Assembly: GCA_003576905.1 (NCBI GenBank)
Contig: QEVG01000006.1
Span: 62,001 to 126,000 of the forward strand
Direction: 5' to 3'
Origin: Planctomycetota bacterium
GTDB taxonomy: Bacteria > Planctomycetota > Phycisphaerae > UBA1845 > UTPLA1
DNA: 64,000 bases
Below, piece after piece: positions 1 through 8,300 of this stretch. The notes beneath the pieces are model-generated. The model did no database searches. It saw only the letters and a list, made by a program, of their open reading frames with translations, and was not told the origin of the DNA. Both the position numbers and the translations under genes were made by a program. Positions within the stretch are counted from its first letter, which is position 1, and each line of letters starts with the position of its first letter.

Positions 1-1
1 T

Positions 2-1165
2 CCACTCTACCCCCAGGGAATCCCGATTCATCCGGAAATCGAACTGGAGGCGCTGATCCGCGACCTGAGGATTGACCTCGCCGTTTTCAGCTACTCCGAC
101 GTGCCCCATGCCTATGTCATGCACATGGCATCGCGCGTCAGCGCCGCGGGGGCCGACTTCGGCCTCATCGGCGCCGCCCGGACGATGTTCCCCTCCCGCC
201 GCCCCGTCGTTGCCGTCTGCGCCGTCCGCACCGGCTGCGGAAAGAGTCAGACCACGCGGCTCGTCGCTGGAGCGCTCCGCGCAATGGGCAAACGCATCGC
301 CGTCATCCGCCACCCCATGCCCTATGGCGACCTCCGCAGGCAGGCATGCCAGCGCTTCGCCACCCTTGCTGACATGGATCAGCACGAATGCACGATCGAA
401 GAACGCGAGGAATACGAGCTTCATATTGCGAACGGCAATCTCCTTTTCGCCGGAGTTGATTACCAGCGCATCCTCGCGGCCGCCGAAGCCGAGGCCGACG
501 TCATCCTCTGGGACGGCGGCAACAACGACACTCCCTTCTACAAGCCTGACCTGTGGATTACCGTCGCCGATCCGCATCGGCCCGGCCACGAACTTGCTTA
601 CTACCCCGGCGAGACCAATTTCCGCATGGCCGATGTAATCCTCATCAATAAGGTCAACACCGCGCGTCCGGAGGACGTCGCGACGATCGAATCAAACGCC
701 GCGGCCGTCAACCCGCGTGCAAGGGTCATCCGCGCCGACTCCGACATCCTCTGCGACGCCCGCGACCAGATTCACGGCAAGCGCGTTCTCGTTGTCGAGG
801 ATGGACCGACCCTCACCCACGGCGAAATGCGCATCGGCGCGGCCCACGTCGCCGCCCGGAAGTTCGGCGCGACCCGGATCGTCGACCCCCGCCCCCACGC
901 CGCGGGCTCCATTCGCGACGTCTTTCAAAAATACGGACACCTCACCGACATTCTCCCCGCCATGGGCTACGGGCGGTCGCAGATCGCCGACCTCGAGGCC
1001 ACGATCAACGCAACACCCTGCGACCTCGTGCTCATCGGCACCCCGATCGACCTGGCTCTCCTGATCAAGATCAACAAACCGGCCGTCCGCGTCGCTTATG
1101 AACTGGCGGGAGCCGGTGCCGCGACACTCACAGAACTCGTCCGCGCGCATCCGCGGCTGCTGTGA
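2..1165 (+). CDS. CpgS-like P-loop enzyme (COG2403), 5' end outside the window
   Basis: The reading frame is open from base 2, so the gene begins upstream; the GTG at 101 is internal because the residues before it (IPIHPEIELEALI, FSYSDVPH) already read as family sequence. The protein belongs to the COG2403 group that includes cyclic 2,3-diphosphoglycerate synthetase. A P-loop, AVRTGCGKSQTTR, lies about 75 residues into the visible part and is followed by VIRHPMPYG and by ILWDGGNNDTPFY, which could serve as the acidic metal-binding segment. The stop is the TGA at 1163-1165. Archaeal CpgS makes the osmolyte cyclic 2,3-diphosphoglycerate; the role of bacterial homologues is not settled, so the substrate is left open. 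The family call is fairly safe and the exact reaction is not. Nothing in the following 250 bases suggests co-transcription with the next gene. Confidence 0.75.
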   Translation, partial: PLYPQGIPIHPEIELEALIRDLRIDLAVFSYSDVPHAYVMHMASRVSAAGADFGLIGAARTMFPSRRPVVAVCAVRTGCGKSQTTRLVAGALRAMGKRIAVIRHPMPYGDLRRQACQRFATLADMDQHECTIEEREEYELHIANGNLLFAGVDYQRILAAAEAEADVILWDGGNNDTPFYKPDLWITVADPHRPGHELAYYPGETNFRMADVILINKVNTARPEDVATIESNAAAVNPRARVIRADSDILCDARDQIHGKRVLVVEDGPTLTHGEMRIGAAHVAARKFGATRIVDPRPHAAGSIRDVFQKYGHLTDILPAMGYGRSQIADLEATINATPCDLVLIGTPIDLALLIKINKPAVRVAYELAGAGAATLTELVRAHPRLL

Positions 1166-1332
1166 CGAAGGGCCGCCGCCCCCTTGCTGCTCCCATCGAT
1201 AACGCCCTTTTCTCCACCCTCCCGGCGCGGGCTGGCCACGATAAAACGGCGACTTTACCCATTTTCCCCGCCCGTTCCGGCCGGGCTCAACGCTCTCCGT
1301 CCATGTAGCAGGGTGCGCTGCCGTGCGGCGGG

Positions 1333-1341
1333 TGGTATAAT
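1333..1341 (+). promoter_or_regulatory. extended -10 promoter of the dockerin gene
   Basis: TGGTATAAT at 1333-1341 is a consensus -10 hexamer (TATAAT, 1336-1341) with the TGn extension. No good -35 is visible 17 bases upstream, which is usual for extended -10 promoters. Transcription would start near 1348, giving a leader of about 70 bases before the ATG at 1419. Confidence 0.6.
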
Positions 1342-1418
1342 GGGGTCGGTCGGGCCCAACTCCCGCGCAGAGCGTCCCCGGTAACTCCGCCTCGCCCGTC
1401 CATTGGAAGGAGTTGTCA

Positions 1419-3827
1419 ATGTCGGCCAATAGGATCACTTTCGCCTTTGTTGCGCCCCGCCGCGTATTCTTCCATGGCTACGCGGCCATGATTGCGTGCA
1501 TCCTCTCCGCTCCCGCCGCCGCTCAGGTTCGCTTTCAGATCGTCAACGCAAATGCAGGCATCAACGGCCAGGCCTGCGCCGACGAATGGACCTGCACCGG
1601 CTTTGCCACGCCCCTTACCCAGCCCTGCGCACAGGTCGGCTTTTCGCCCAGCGTAGCGGGCCATGAATATGGCATCCAGTGCTGGGCGCACGTCAAGGAC
1701 TGGCAGAATCCTCCCGGCCCGTTCTGCCCGAATCCGCCCACTTTTATGGAATCCGACATACTCGCGCATGCATTCATCGACGGCGACAATACCAGCCAGG
1801 TCCTCTTCGAATGGCGAAATCTCGCACTCTCTCAGAGCTTTGACGACACCGAATTCGCCTCGTCCGACATCACCCTCAACGCCGCCATCGACCTCCAGAT
1901 CGTTGACCCCAGCGCTCCGCCCGGAAGTCCGGTCATCGTCTATTACTCGTGGAGCGCCTTCGGCGGTGCGAGCCCCGAGCACGATTGTCCGAGCTTTCCG
2001 GTCCCGCCAGGCCACGTCGCCTGCCCGCCGCGCCTCAACATGGAGGACCTGGCGTGCGCCACCAACTCGCTCTTTGTTGACGGGCTCGAAGTCCTGGCCG
2101 GCCGCTTCAACCTCGGCTCCGGAATCCTGCTCGAGGACTGCAACCTCAATCCCATTCCGCCGATCGGGTGTCCCGCCGGCATTCCCGGCTTCAACTCCAA
2201 GGACGATCAATCCGGCGTCATATGGTCCGCCGTCGGTAGCCAGATCAACATCTCCCTCCTCTCCGCCGTGGAGGCCCATCTGCGCGATCCCGTTCGCGCG
2301 GGCGTCCCTCCGCATGTCGGGCGCAGCAACGCCATCTTCCAGGGCAAGCTGCGAATCACAGTCGGCCATCCGCCGCCCCCGCCGCCCCCGCCGCCCCTTA
2401 ACCTCCAGGCCGCGGAGTTCTCCGTCGACATCGGCTCCGACATGGAAATGAGCGACACCCTCACGCCCGGCGGAGCGCAACTCTTCGACCCCGGCGACGC
2501 CTACACCTGGGGCGGCCCGCCCCTCGCCTGCGCCGAAAACGGCGTCCGCGACGATGCCGCCATCTTCGGCGCCGATCCCTGGCCCGTGCCGCCGGTGCCC
2601 GCTCCCGGTTGCCTTACGGTTCTTACCGGCGCGCCCGTCTGCTCAGGCATCTGGAACCCCAGCGGCTACTTCGACCTTGACGGGCACGACAATCTCGACG
2701 TGTCGCTCGCGCCCGCGCTGGGCGCCAATCTGGGGCCGATCGGGGTCTTCCCGTCACAGTGCATCACCACGACCGAAAGCCTCGCCGTTTCCTTCGATGA
2801 CGACGGCGCGGAGTTCTACGCCGACCCGGTGTGCGAAATCCCCACCCAGTCCGATTCGCCGAACTTCTCGAACATCTACGGCACCCTGCTTGGCCGCGAC
2901 GAGGTGCTCGCCATCGACGCAATGGGTCTCGTTTCCCCGCCGCGGGCCATTCCGCTGGGGCCCTATCCGATCGCGTTGGAGAGCATGGTCCACCCCAGCC
3001 TCGCGCCCGATCCCGATTTTCTGAACCCCGCCTTTGACGACGACGTCGACTCACTCGACATGATGGCCGACGCCACAGTGTGCGACGTCTTCTATTTCTC
3101 CTGCGACAACGAGGCCGCCAGCTTCGATCCGAACACCGGAAATATCCTCGACCCCGGCAACATCTACCAGGCCGTGGCCGGCGGCTCGCCCCTCGTCGTT
3201 GTGGACCACGCCCTGCACATGGGCCTGCCCGACGGCGTCGACATTGACGCATTCCACTTCGCGTGGCTCTACAACGACCGCCATAACGCCGTTCAGCTTG
3301 TCCTCCTCTTCAGCGTCGACGACAACGACCCGATCACCCCGGAAGACGAGTCCGCCGGCCTCGACCCCTCAATGGTATATGCCTCGTTTCTCGACGGCGG
3401 GTACTACGAATTCTTCACCAGCCCCCTTGGCGAGGATATCGACGCCATTTCGACCTGGCGGCGGGAATCTGCCCCGCCGCAGACAATGGGCGCATGCTGC
3501 CTCGCGTCCGGCGGGTGCGCCGTCATGACCCAGGCCAATTGCGTGACCGTTCGCAACAACGTCTGGCGCGGCGCCGGCACCGACTGCTCCGACGCCAACC
3601 AGAACGGCGCCCCCGACGTCTGCGAATGCCGGTTCTGCAAGGGCGACGTGAACGGTGACGGACAGATCAACGGCCTCGACATCCGGCCCTTCCTCGACTG
3701 CCTCATCGCCGGCATCGGCCCGAACTGCGGCTGCCTCGACATGGACGGCAACGGGACGGTCAATCAGGCCGACGTCGAACTCTTTGCCGCCACCCTGATT
3801 CTCGGTCCGCTCCTGCCGTGCCCCTGA
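1419..3827 (+). CDS. secreted dockerin-type protein
   Basis: The ATG at 1419 is chosen because GGAAGGAG lies at 1405-1412, six bases upstream; the frame also allows a TTG at 1413. The product is 802 residues. An N-terminal signal peptide ends near PAAAQ. The long middle part is Cys- and Asp-rich, has a nine-proline stretch near residue 320, and matches no enzyme I recognise. The C-terminus reads GACCLASGGCAVMTQANC, then DANQNGAPDVCEC, then two EF-hand-like segments, GDVNGDGQINGLDI and LDMDGNGTVNQADV. These form a type I dockerin-like calcium-binding repeat typical of planctomycete secreted proteins. No cohesin or glycoside hydrolase lies nearby, so the dockerin is probably a cell-surface or stability module rather than part of a cellulosome. 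It is a single-gene unit with its own promoter. Confidence 0.8.
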   Translation: MSANRITFAFVAPRRVFFHGYAAMIACILSAPAAAQVRFQIVNANAGINGQACADEWTCTGFATPLTQPCAQVGFSPSVAGHEYGIQCWAHVKDWQNPPGPFCPNPPTFMESDILAHAFIDGDNTSQVLFEWRNLALSQSFDDTEFASSDITLNAAIDLQIVDPSAPPGSPVIVYYSWSAFGGASPEHDCPSFPVPPGHVACPPRLNMEDLACATNSLFVDGLEVLAGRFNLGSGILLEDCNLNPIPPIGCPAGIPGFNSKDDQSGVIWSAVGSQINISLLSAVEAHLRDPVRAGVPPHVGRSNAIFQGKLRITVGHPPPPPPPPPLNLQAAEFSVDIGSDMEMSDTLTPGGAQLFDPGDAYTWGGPPLACAENGVRDDAAIFGADPWPVPPVPAPGCLTVLTGAPVCSGIWNPSGYFDLDGHDNLDVSLAPALGANLGPIGVFPSQCITTTESLAVSFDDDGAEFYADPVCEIPTQSDSPNFSNIYGTLLGRDEVLAIDAMGLVSPPRAIPLGPYPIALESMVHPSLAPDPDFLNPAFDDDVDSLDMMADATVCDVFYFSCDNEAASFDPNTGNILDPGNIYQAVAGGSPLVVVDHALHMGLPDGVDIDAFHFAWLYNDRHNAVQLVLLFSVDDNDPITPEDESAGLDPSMVYASFLDGGYYEFFTSPLGEDIDAISTWRRESAPPQTMGACCLASGGCAVMTQANCVTVRNNVWRGAGTDCSDANQNGAPDVCECRFCKGDVNGDGQINGLDIRPFLDCLIAGIGPNCGCLDMDGNGTVNQADVELFAATLILGPLLPCP

Positions 3828-3881
3828 TTCGGCCGCCGCCGAGTTCCGTTAACAAGGCGACCCCGAAGCGGCCGCTAGGAC

Positions 3882-3935
3882 ATGAAAACTCTCGCCACCG
3901 CGCTGAAGAAGAAAAGGCGGGCGCGCAGGCAGTAG
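3882..3935 (+). CDS. candidate 17-residue basic microprotein
   Basis: ATG at 3882 opens a 17-codon frame ending at TAG 3933-3935; the product is MKTLATALKKKRRARRQ. Its C-terminal half is almost entirely Lys/Arg. It lies 55 bases after the dockerin gene and just before a strong intrinsic terminator, so it would be the last frame of that transcript. The AGGA at 3877-3880 is too close to be a good ribosome binding site. It could be a real small RNA-binding or ribosome-associated peptide, or chance. No homologue is recognised. Confidence 0.25.
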   Translation: MKTLATALKKKRRARRQ

Positions 3936-3946
3936 ATGATTCAATG

Positions 3947-3980
3947 AATCCGGCTCACGACTGCGTGAGCCGGATTTTCT
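3947..3980 (+). terminator. intrinsic terminator after the dockerin gene
   Basis: A perfect 13-base-pair stem, AATCCGGCTCACG (3947-3959) against CGTGAGCCGGATT (3964-3976), has a four-base loop ACTG and is followed by TTCTTGCT. It ends the dockerin transcript. Confidence 0.85.
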
Positions 3981-4193
3981 TGCTGGAAGCCCCTCTTACC
4001 ACCCAAATGGATTGGCTCCGGGTAGACCCGTGCCCAAGTAGCCAGAACGGCTCATCGACGGGAGCAGTATCTGCAACATTCCCGAGTAGATTCAGTCAAA
4101 CGTAACGCGCCATTTGCCCTCCGCGCGCCAATCTCTTTGCCAACCCTTGTGCCGACCATGAGTTAACGCCGCATCACGGCAACAGAAAACATG

Positions 4194-4208
4194 TGGCACA
4201 GATCGTGC
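4194..4208 (+). promoter_or_regulatory. sigma-54 (RpoN) promoter of the DUF3141-pta-fabI-ackA operon
   Basis: TGGCACAGATCGTGC matches the RpoN consensus TGGCAC-N5-TTGC at every position but one (first T of the -12 element is G), with the obligatory GG at -24 and GC at -12 at exact spacing. The start of transcription would fall near 4220. This excludes the in-frame ATG at 4191 as the start of the next gene and supports the ATG at 4275. An activator (enhancer-binding protein) would be needed; its site was not identified with confidence. Confidence 0.7.
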
Positions 4209-4274
4209 GAGCCTTTACCATGCGAGGACTACAATGCCGGAGGGGTTGCGCGTCTTTCTTCGCTGGAAATCGCC

Positions 4275-6443
4275 ATGTCAACGACTGAGCAATTGAGTGG
4301 TTTGCCTGCGTTCGGTCACATGTCCGCCGGACTTGAATACCTGAACGACACCTTTCAGCGGTCCGTTCTTTTCTGGGATGTACTGCGCCGGCGAGGTAAC
4401 AACTATCTGAAGCACAAGGAACGGGGACAACCGCCGGTGCTCCAGTTTGAGTATGAAACCGTGATTGATGGGAGAACCCTCGAACGGCCCGTTAATTACG
4501 CCCTGCTCAGGATCAAGGCCCCGCCGGGCCAGGCCGTCGATCCGTCCAAAAGACCCTACGTGATTGTCGATCCTCGCGCAGGCCACGGCCCCGGCATAGG
4601 TGGCTCGAAGCATGATTCGCAGGTAGGCGTCGCCCTGCGCGCAGGACACCCCGTTTATTTCGTAACGTTCTTTCCCCAGCCCATGCCCGGCCAGAGGCTT
4701 CGTGATGTCGCTGCGACCGAGGCAATGTTCATTGAAGAAGTGGCTCGCCGGCACCCGGAAGCGCAGGGTAAACCCTGCGTAATCGGTAACTGCCAGGCCG
4801 GCTGGGCGGTGGCAGCGCTGGCCGCAGTCAGGCCGGAGATCATGGGGCCGGTCATTCTCAACGGCGCCCCGCTCTCATACTGGGGCGGCGCCTCGGGTCA
4901 AAACCCAATGCGTTACGCCGGCGGCCTGTTGGGCGGACAGTGGCTTGAATCCCTGGCCTGCGATCTGGGTCACGGCCTGTTCGACGGCGCCCATCTGGTC
5001 GCTAACTTCGAGAATCTCGACCCGGCAAACACGCTGTGGAAGAAGTACTACAACCTGTATTCGAAGATTGACACGGAGCCGCCGCGGTTTCTGGCGTTCG
5101 AAACCTGGTGGGGCGGCTTCTTCATGATGAATCGGGAAGAGATAGACGCGATCGTTTCCGAGCTTTTCATCGGAAACAAGCTTGCGGCCGGGCAAATCGC
5201 CGCCACCGACGGCCCGACTGTCAATCTGAAAAACGTTCGTTCGCCGATCGTCGTATTCGCGTCGCGAGGCGACAACATCACGCCTCCGCAACAGGCGTTG
5301 AACTGGATCGAGGACGTCTACGGCGACGAACAGGCGATCATCGCCAACGACCAGGTAATCGTTTATCTGCTGCACGAAGACGTCGGACATCTCGGCATTT
5401 TCGTTTCCGGGCGGGTTGCCGCCAAGGAACACACCGAGTTGGTCGGCACACTCGATATGATTGATGCCCTCCCGGCAGGACTCTACGAAATGATCATCGA
5501 GCGAAAGGACGCCAATGAGAAGCTCGGCGATCTGGAATCAGGCGAATACCTCGTGCGATTCGAAGCCCGAAGGATGGACGACATACGCTCGCTGGATGAT
5601 ACGCGAAAGGATGAAGATACCTTCCAGACAGTTGATGCGGTATCGCGGGTCAATGACCAGCTATACAAGACATTTGTGAGCCCGTGGGTACGCGCGATGG
5701 CCACACCCCAATCCGCAGCGATCCTTCGCGAGTTCCATCCCCTCCGATTCCAGCGTGAATGGCTGTCCGATCGCAATCCTCTGATGGCCCCGCTGGCTCT
5801 TGTGGCCGACGCCGTACGAGAAAACCGCCATCCCGCGGGCGCGGACAACCCGTTCGTCGCGATCGAGAAGCTGGCCTCGGACGCAATCGTTCAGGCGCTC
5901 GATTCCTTCCGGGATATTCGCGACACATGGAGTGAGGGTGTCTTCAATTGGATGTATGGCCCCTTCGGCTTCGGCGCGATTTTCCCGCCTCAACCGCGGC
6001 GACCGGCGAGCGAATCCCCGCCGCCGGAGAAGGGCGCCCTCGACGAAAGGTGGTTTGAATCCGGCGGCATCCTGGCCGCTATCCTGCGGATGATTGCCGC
6101 CGCCGTAATCGAAGTCGGCGTTTTCGACCGACGATCAGCCAAAGTCTTCAATGCGCTGCTTGCAAGAAGCCAATTCAAGGCAATGAAGACCGAAGAGGTT
6201 CGACGACTCTTCAAACAGCAAGCGCGGCTGCTGCGCCAGGATCGCGAACGGGCCCTGAATGCCCTGGCCGCGATGATGCCAAGGCAAGAGCAGCGACGCA
6301 TCGCCGTCGACGTTGTCCGGCAGATTCTGCTGCTTGATCCTGAGGACATTCGCGTAGACGCCCCCTTGGCCAAGAAACTCTCAGAGGTCCTGCAGCTGGA
6401 CTTGCGTGAGTTGCCCCGGCCGGCTGAAGTCGCCACTACCTGA
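4275..6443 (+). CDS. DUF3141 family PhaC-like alpha/beta hydrolase
   Basis: The 722-residue product carries the DUF3141 signature: SVLFWDVLRRRGN near residue 30, YVIVDPRAGHGPGIGG near 95-110 and a nucleophile motif VIGNCQAGWAV around Cys173. That motif replaces the usual lipase Ser with Cys, as in polyhydroxyalkanoate synthases. FASRGDNITPP and HEDVGHLGIFVSG later in the domain probably supply the Asp and His of the triad. About 300 further residues follow with no recognised fold. The start at 4275 is preferred because the likely transcription start is near 4220; its ribosome binding site is weak. It is the first gene of an operon with phosphate acyltransferase, FabI and acetate kinase, an arrangement also known around DUF3141 genes in proteobacteria. 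A role in acyl-CoA or hydroxyalkanoate turnover is likely; the reaction is unknown. It is not a standard PhaC. Confidence 0.85.
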   Translation: MSTTEQLSGLPAFGHMSAGLEYLNDTFQRSVLFWDVLRRRGNNYLKHKERGQPPVLQFEYETVIDGRTLERPVNYALLRIKAPPGQAVDPSKRPYVIVDPRAGHGPGIGGSKHDSQVGVALRAGHPVYFVTFFPQPMPGQRLRDVAATEAMFIEEVARRHPEAQGKPCVIGNCQAGWAVAALAAVRPEIMGPVILNGAPLSYWGGASGQNPMRYAGGLLGGQWLESLACDLGHGLFDGAHLVANFENLDPANTLWKKYYNLYSKIDTEPPRFLAFETWWGGFFMMNREEIDAIVSELFIGNKLAAGQIAATDGPTVNLKNVRSPIVVFASRGDNITPPQQALNWIEDVYGDEQAIIANDQVIVYLLHEDVGHLGIFVSGRVAAKEHTELVGTLDMIDALPAGLYEMIIERKDANEKLGDLESGEYLVRFEARRMDDIRSLDDTRKDEDTFQTVDAVSRVNDQLYKTFVSPWVRAMATPQSAAILREFHPLRFQREWLSDRNPLMAPLALVADAVRENRHPAGADNPFVAIEKLASDAIVQALDSFRDIRDTWSEGVFNWMYGPFGFGAIFPPQPRRPASESPPPEKGALDERWFESGGILAAILRMIAAAVIEVGVFDRRSAKVFNALLARSQFKAMKTEEVRRLFKQQARLLRQDRERALNALAAMMPRQEQRRIAVDVVRQILLLDPEDIRVDAPLAKKLSEVLQLDLRELPRPAEVATT

Positions 6444-6474
6444 AACACGACAAGACGTCCGTAAGGAGATTGAC

Positions 6475-7449
6475 ATGAGTGCCACTGCAACAACCAACGC
6501 GCCGCCGGAACGCCGCACCGACGCCTACATGGAACTGCTGCGCCGTTGCAAACCGCTGGAACCCGCAATAACGGCCGTGGCGTTCCCCTGCGAGGAGTCG
6601 GCACTGGCCGGCCCCGTAGAAGCAGCCAAGGCAGGTCTCATTAGTCCTATTCTTGTCGGGCCGCGCCAGCAGATTCGCGCCGTCGCCACGTCCGTCGGGC
6701 TCAACATTGATTCCTATGAGATCGAAGATGTACCGGACGCCCATGCGGCCGCGGCCCGGGCGGTTGAGCTCGTGCGAACCGCCCGCGCCGAGATCCTGAT
6801 GAAGGGAAGCCTGCACACCGACGAACTCATGGGCGCGGTCGTCGCCTCCGCGACCGGGCTGCGCACCGGGCGGCGGATCAGCCATGCGTTCGTCATGTCC
6901 GTTCCCACGTATCCCAAGCCACTGATAGTCACCGATGCGGCAATCAACATCGCGCCAACCCTCGATGAGAAGCGGGACATCTGCCAGAATGCGATCGATC
7001 TGGCCCACAGCCTCGGACGGGACATGCCGAAAGTGGCGATCCTCTCCGCGGTGGAGACCGTCACGACTCGGATTCCCTCGACCATCGAGGCGGCGGCATT
7101 GTGCAAGATGGCGGAGCGCGGCCAGATAACCGGCGCGCTCGTTGACGGGCCGCTGGCGATGGACAACGCGATCAATCTCGAGGCCGCCCGGACGAAGGGA
7201 ATCGATTCGCCTGTGGCAGGCGACGCCGACATTCTCGTCGCCCCGGACCTTGAGGCAGGGAACATTCTTGCCAAGCAATTGACATTCCTTGCGAAGGCGG
7301 ACGCCGCCGGGCTGGTGCTCGGCGCGCGGGTGCCGATCATCCTCACCAGCCGTGCCGACAGTGTGCGCGTGCGCATGGCCTCTTGCGGTGTGGCTCTGCT
7401 GGTTGCACATGCACGACGGACCGGACAGAGCGAGAACAAGAGAACATAA
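6475..7449 (+). CDS. phosphate acetyl/butyryltransferase
   Basis: The ATG at 6475 has TAAGGAG eight bases upstream and starts a 324-residue protein; the longer frame from 6406 would overlap the previous gene. The sequence follows the phosphate acetyl/butyryl transferase family: early LLRRCKPLEPAITAVAFPCE, then ISPILVGPRQQI, MKGSLHTDELMGAVV, GRRISHAFVMSVP, and near the end LVDGPLAMDNAINLEAAR and DILVAPDLEAGNILAKQL. It moves an acyl group between CoA and phosphate in the cytoplasm. It lacks the N-terminal MaoC hydratase domain found in some fused proteobacterial versions. Its place between DUF3141 and FabI and upstream of acetate kinase suggests acyl-CoA to acyl-phosphate to ATP. Acetyl versus butyryl preference cannot be read from the sequence. 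Confidence 0.85.
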   Translation: MSATATTNAPPERRTDAYMELLRRCKPLEPAITAVAFPCEESALAGPVEAAKAGLISPILVGPRQQIRAVATSVGLNIDSYEIEDVPDAHAAAARAVELVRTARAEILMKGSLHTDELMGAVVASATGLRTGRRISHAFVMSVPTYPKPLIVTDAAINIAPTLDEKRDICQNAIDLAHSLGRDMPKVAILSAVETVTTRIPSTIEAAALCKMAERGQITGALVDGPLAMDNAINLEAARTKGIDSPVAGDADILVAPDLEAGNILAKQLTFLAKADAAGLVLGARVPIILTSRADSVRVRMASCGVALLVAHARRTGQSENKRT

Positions 7450-7473
7450 CCGACGCGAAAAGGAGGAGCGACC

Positions 7474-8253
7474 ATGGCGGACATACCATCGCCCCCGCTT
7501 CTGGGAAAAAAGGCACTTGTGCTGGGCGTAGCCAATGAACATTCGATTGCGTTTGGCTGTGCCCGCGCGTTTCGAAAGGTCGGCGCAGAGCTGGCCATCA
7601 CCTACTTGAACGAAAAGGCAAAGCCCTTTGTCGAGCCACTGGCGCGGCAGCTGGAAGCGCCCATCTTCGAACCGCTTGATGTTCAGAAGCCGGGACAGCT
7701 CGAAGCCGTCTTCGACCGCGTCCGCCGGACATGGGGCCGATTGGACATCGCACTTCATTCGATTGCATTTGCGCCGAAGGAAGATCTCCAGGGCGGACTA
7801 CTCAACTGTTCGGCGGAGGGATTCGCGCTGGCCATGGACGTGTCGTGCCACTCCTTCGTGCGGATGGCAAGAATGGCCGCTCCGCTGATGACCGAAGGCG
7901 GGACCCTCTTTGCGATGAGCTACCACGGGGCGAACAAAGTCGTCGCCAACTACGCGGTCATGGGGCCGGTGAAGGCGGCCTTAGAGGCCACGGTACGCTA
8001 CCTCGCTCACGAGCTGGGACCCCGGGGGATCAGGGTCCACGCCATCTCGCCCGGCCCGATCAAGACACGCGCCGCATCCGGCCTGAAGGATTTTGACCTG
8101 CTGCTGAACAACGCGGCGGATCGAGCACCGGTCGGAGAGCTTGTTGATATTGATGACGTGGGCATGGCCACGGCCTATCTCGCGACGGAGTACGCTCGGC
8201 GGATTACCGGCAACACGACCTACGTTGACGGTGGCCTGAGCATCATGGGTTAA
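7474..8253 (+). CDS. fabI: enoyl-[acyl-carrier-protein] reductase (NADH), FabI type
   Basis: AAAAGGAGGAG directly precedes the ATG at 7474. The 259-residue protein is a short-chain dehydrogenase with the FabI cofactor motif GVANEHSIAFG (18-28), the core IALHSIAFAPKEDLQG (92-107), the catalytic pair Tyr150/Tyr160 and Lys167 (YAVMGPVK), and the substrate-loop segment ISPGPIKTRAASGL. FabI reduces the enoyl thioester at the end of each fatty acid elongation round. Placement in a sigma-54-controlled acyl-phosphate operon is unusual for the only FabI of a cell, so this copy may serve a special purpose, such as reducing enoyl-CoA linked to storage polymer metabolism. Other copies elsewhere cannot be excluded. 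Confidence 0.92.
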   Translation: MADIPSPPLLGKKALVLGVANEHSIAFGCARAFRKVGAELAITYLNEKAKPFVEPLARQLEAPIFEPLDVQKPGQLEAVFDRVRRTWGRLDIALHSIAFAPKEDLQGGLLNCSAEGFALAMDVSCHSFVRMARMAAPLMTEGGTLFAMSYHGANKVVANYAVMGPVKAALEATVRYLAHELGPRGIRVHAISPGPIKTRAASGLKDFDLLLNNAADRAPVGELVDIDDVGMATAYLATEYARRITGNTTYVDGGLSIMG

Positions 8254-8300
8254 GGCACCGCCCCCGCGCCCGACGGCTGGGTCGTCGAGGGTTTAAGCAA

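Larger units (their letters stand above)
3828..4274. other. intergenic region with terminator and sigma-54 promoter
   Basis: This 447-base gap holds the candidate microORF at 3882-3935, an intrinsic terminator at 3947-3980 and a sigma-54-type promoter at 4194-4208. A 95-codon frame from 3818 spans the terminator and looks like no protein, so it is not called. Confidence 0.7.

Noticed and set aside
3818-4105. 95-codon plus-strand frame between the dockerin and DUF3141 genes
   Set aside because: It overlaps the dockerin stop, runs through a perfect terminator and has no ribosome binding site or recognisable protein features.
4275-6443. Calling the DUF3141 protein a polyhydroxyalkanoate synthase
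   Set aside because: It shares the Cys nucleophile motif and fold type, but belongs to a separate family with a long unrelated C-terminal part; no PhaC lipase-box context or PHA genes such as phaA or phaB were seen.
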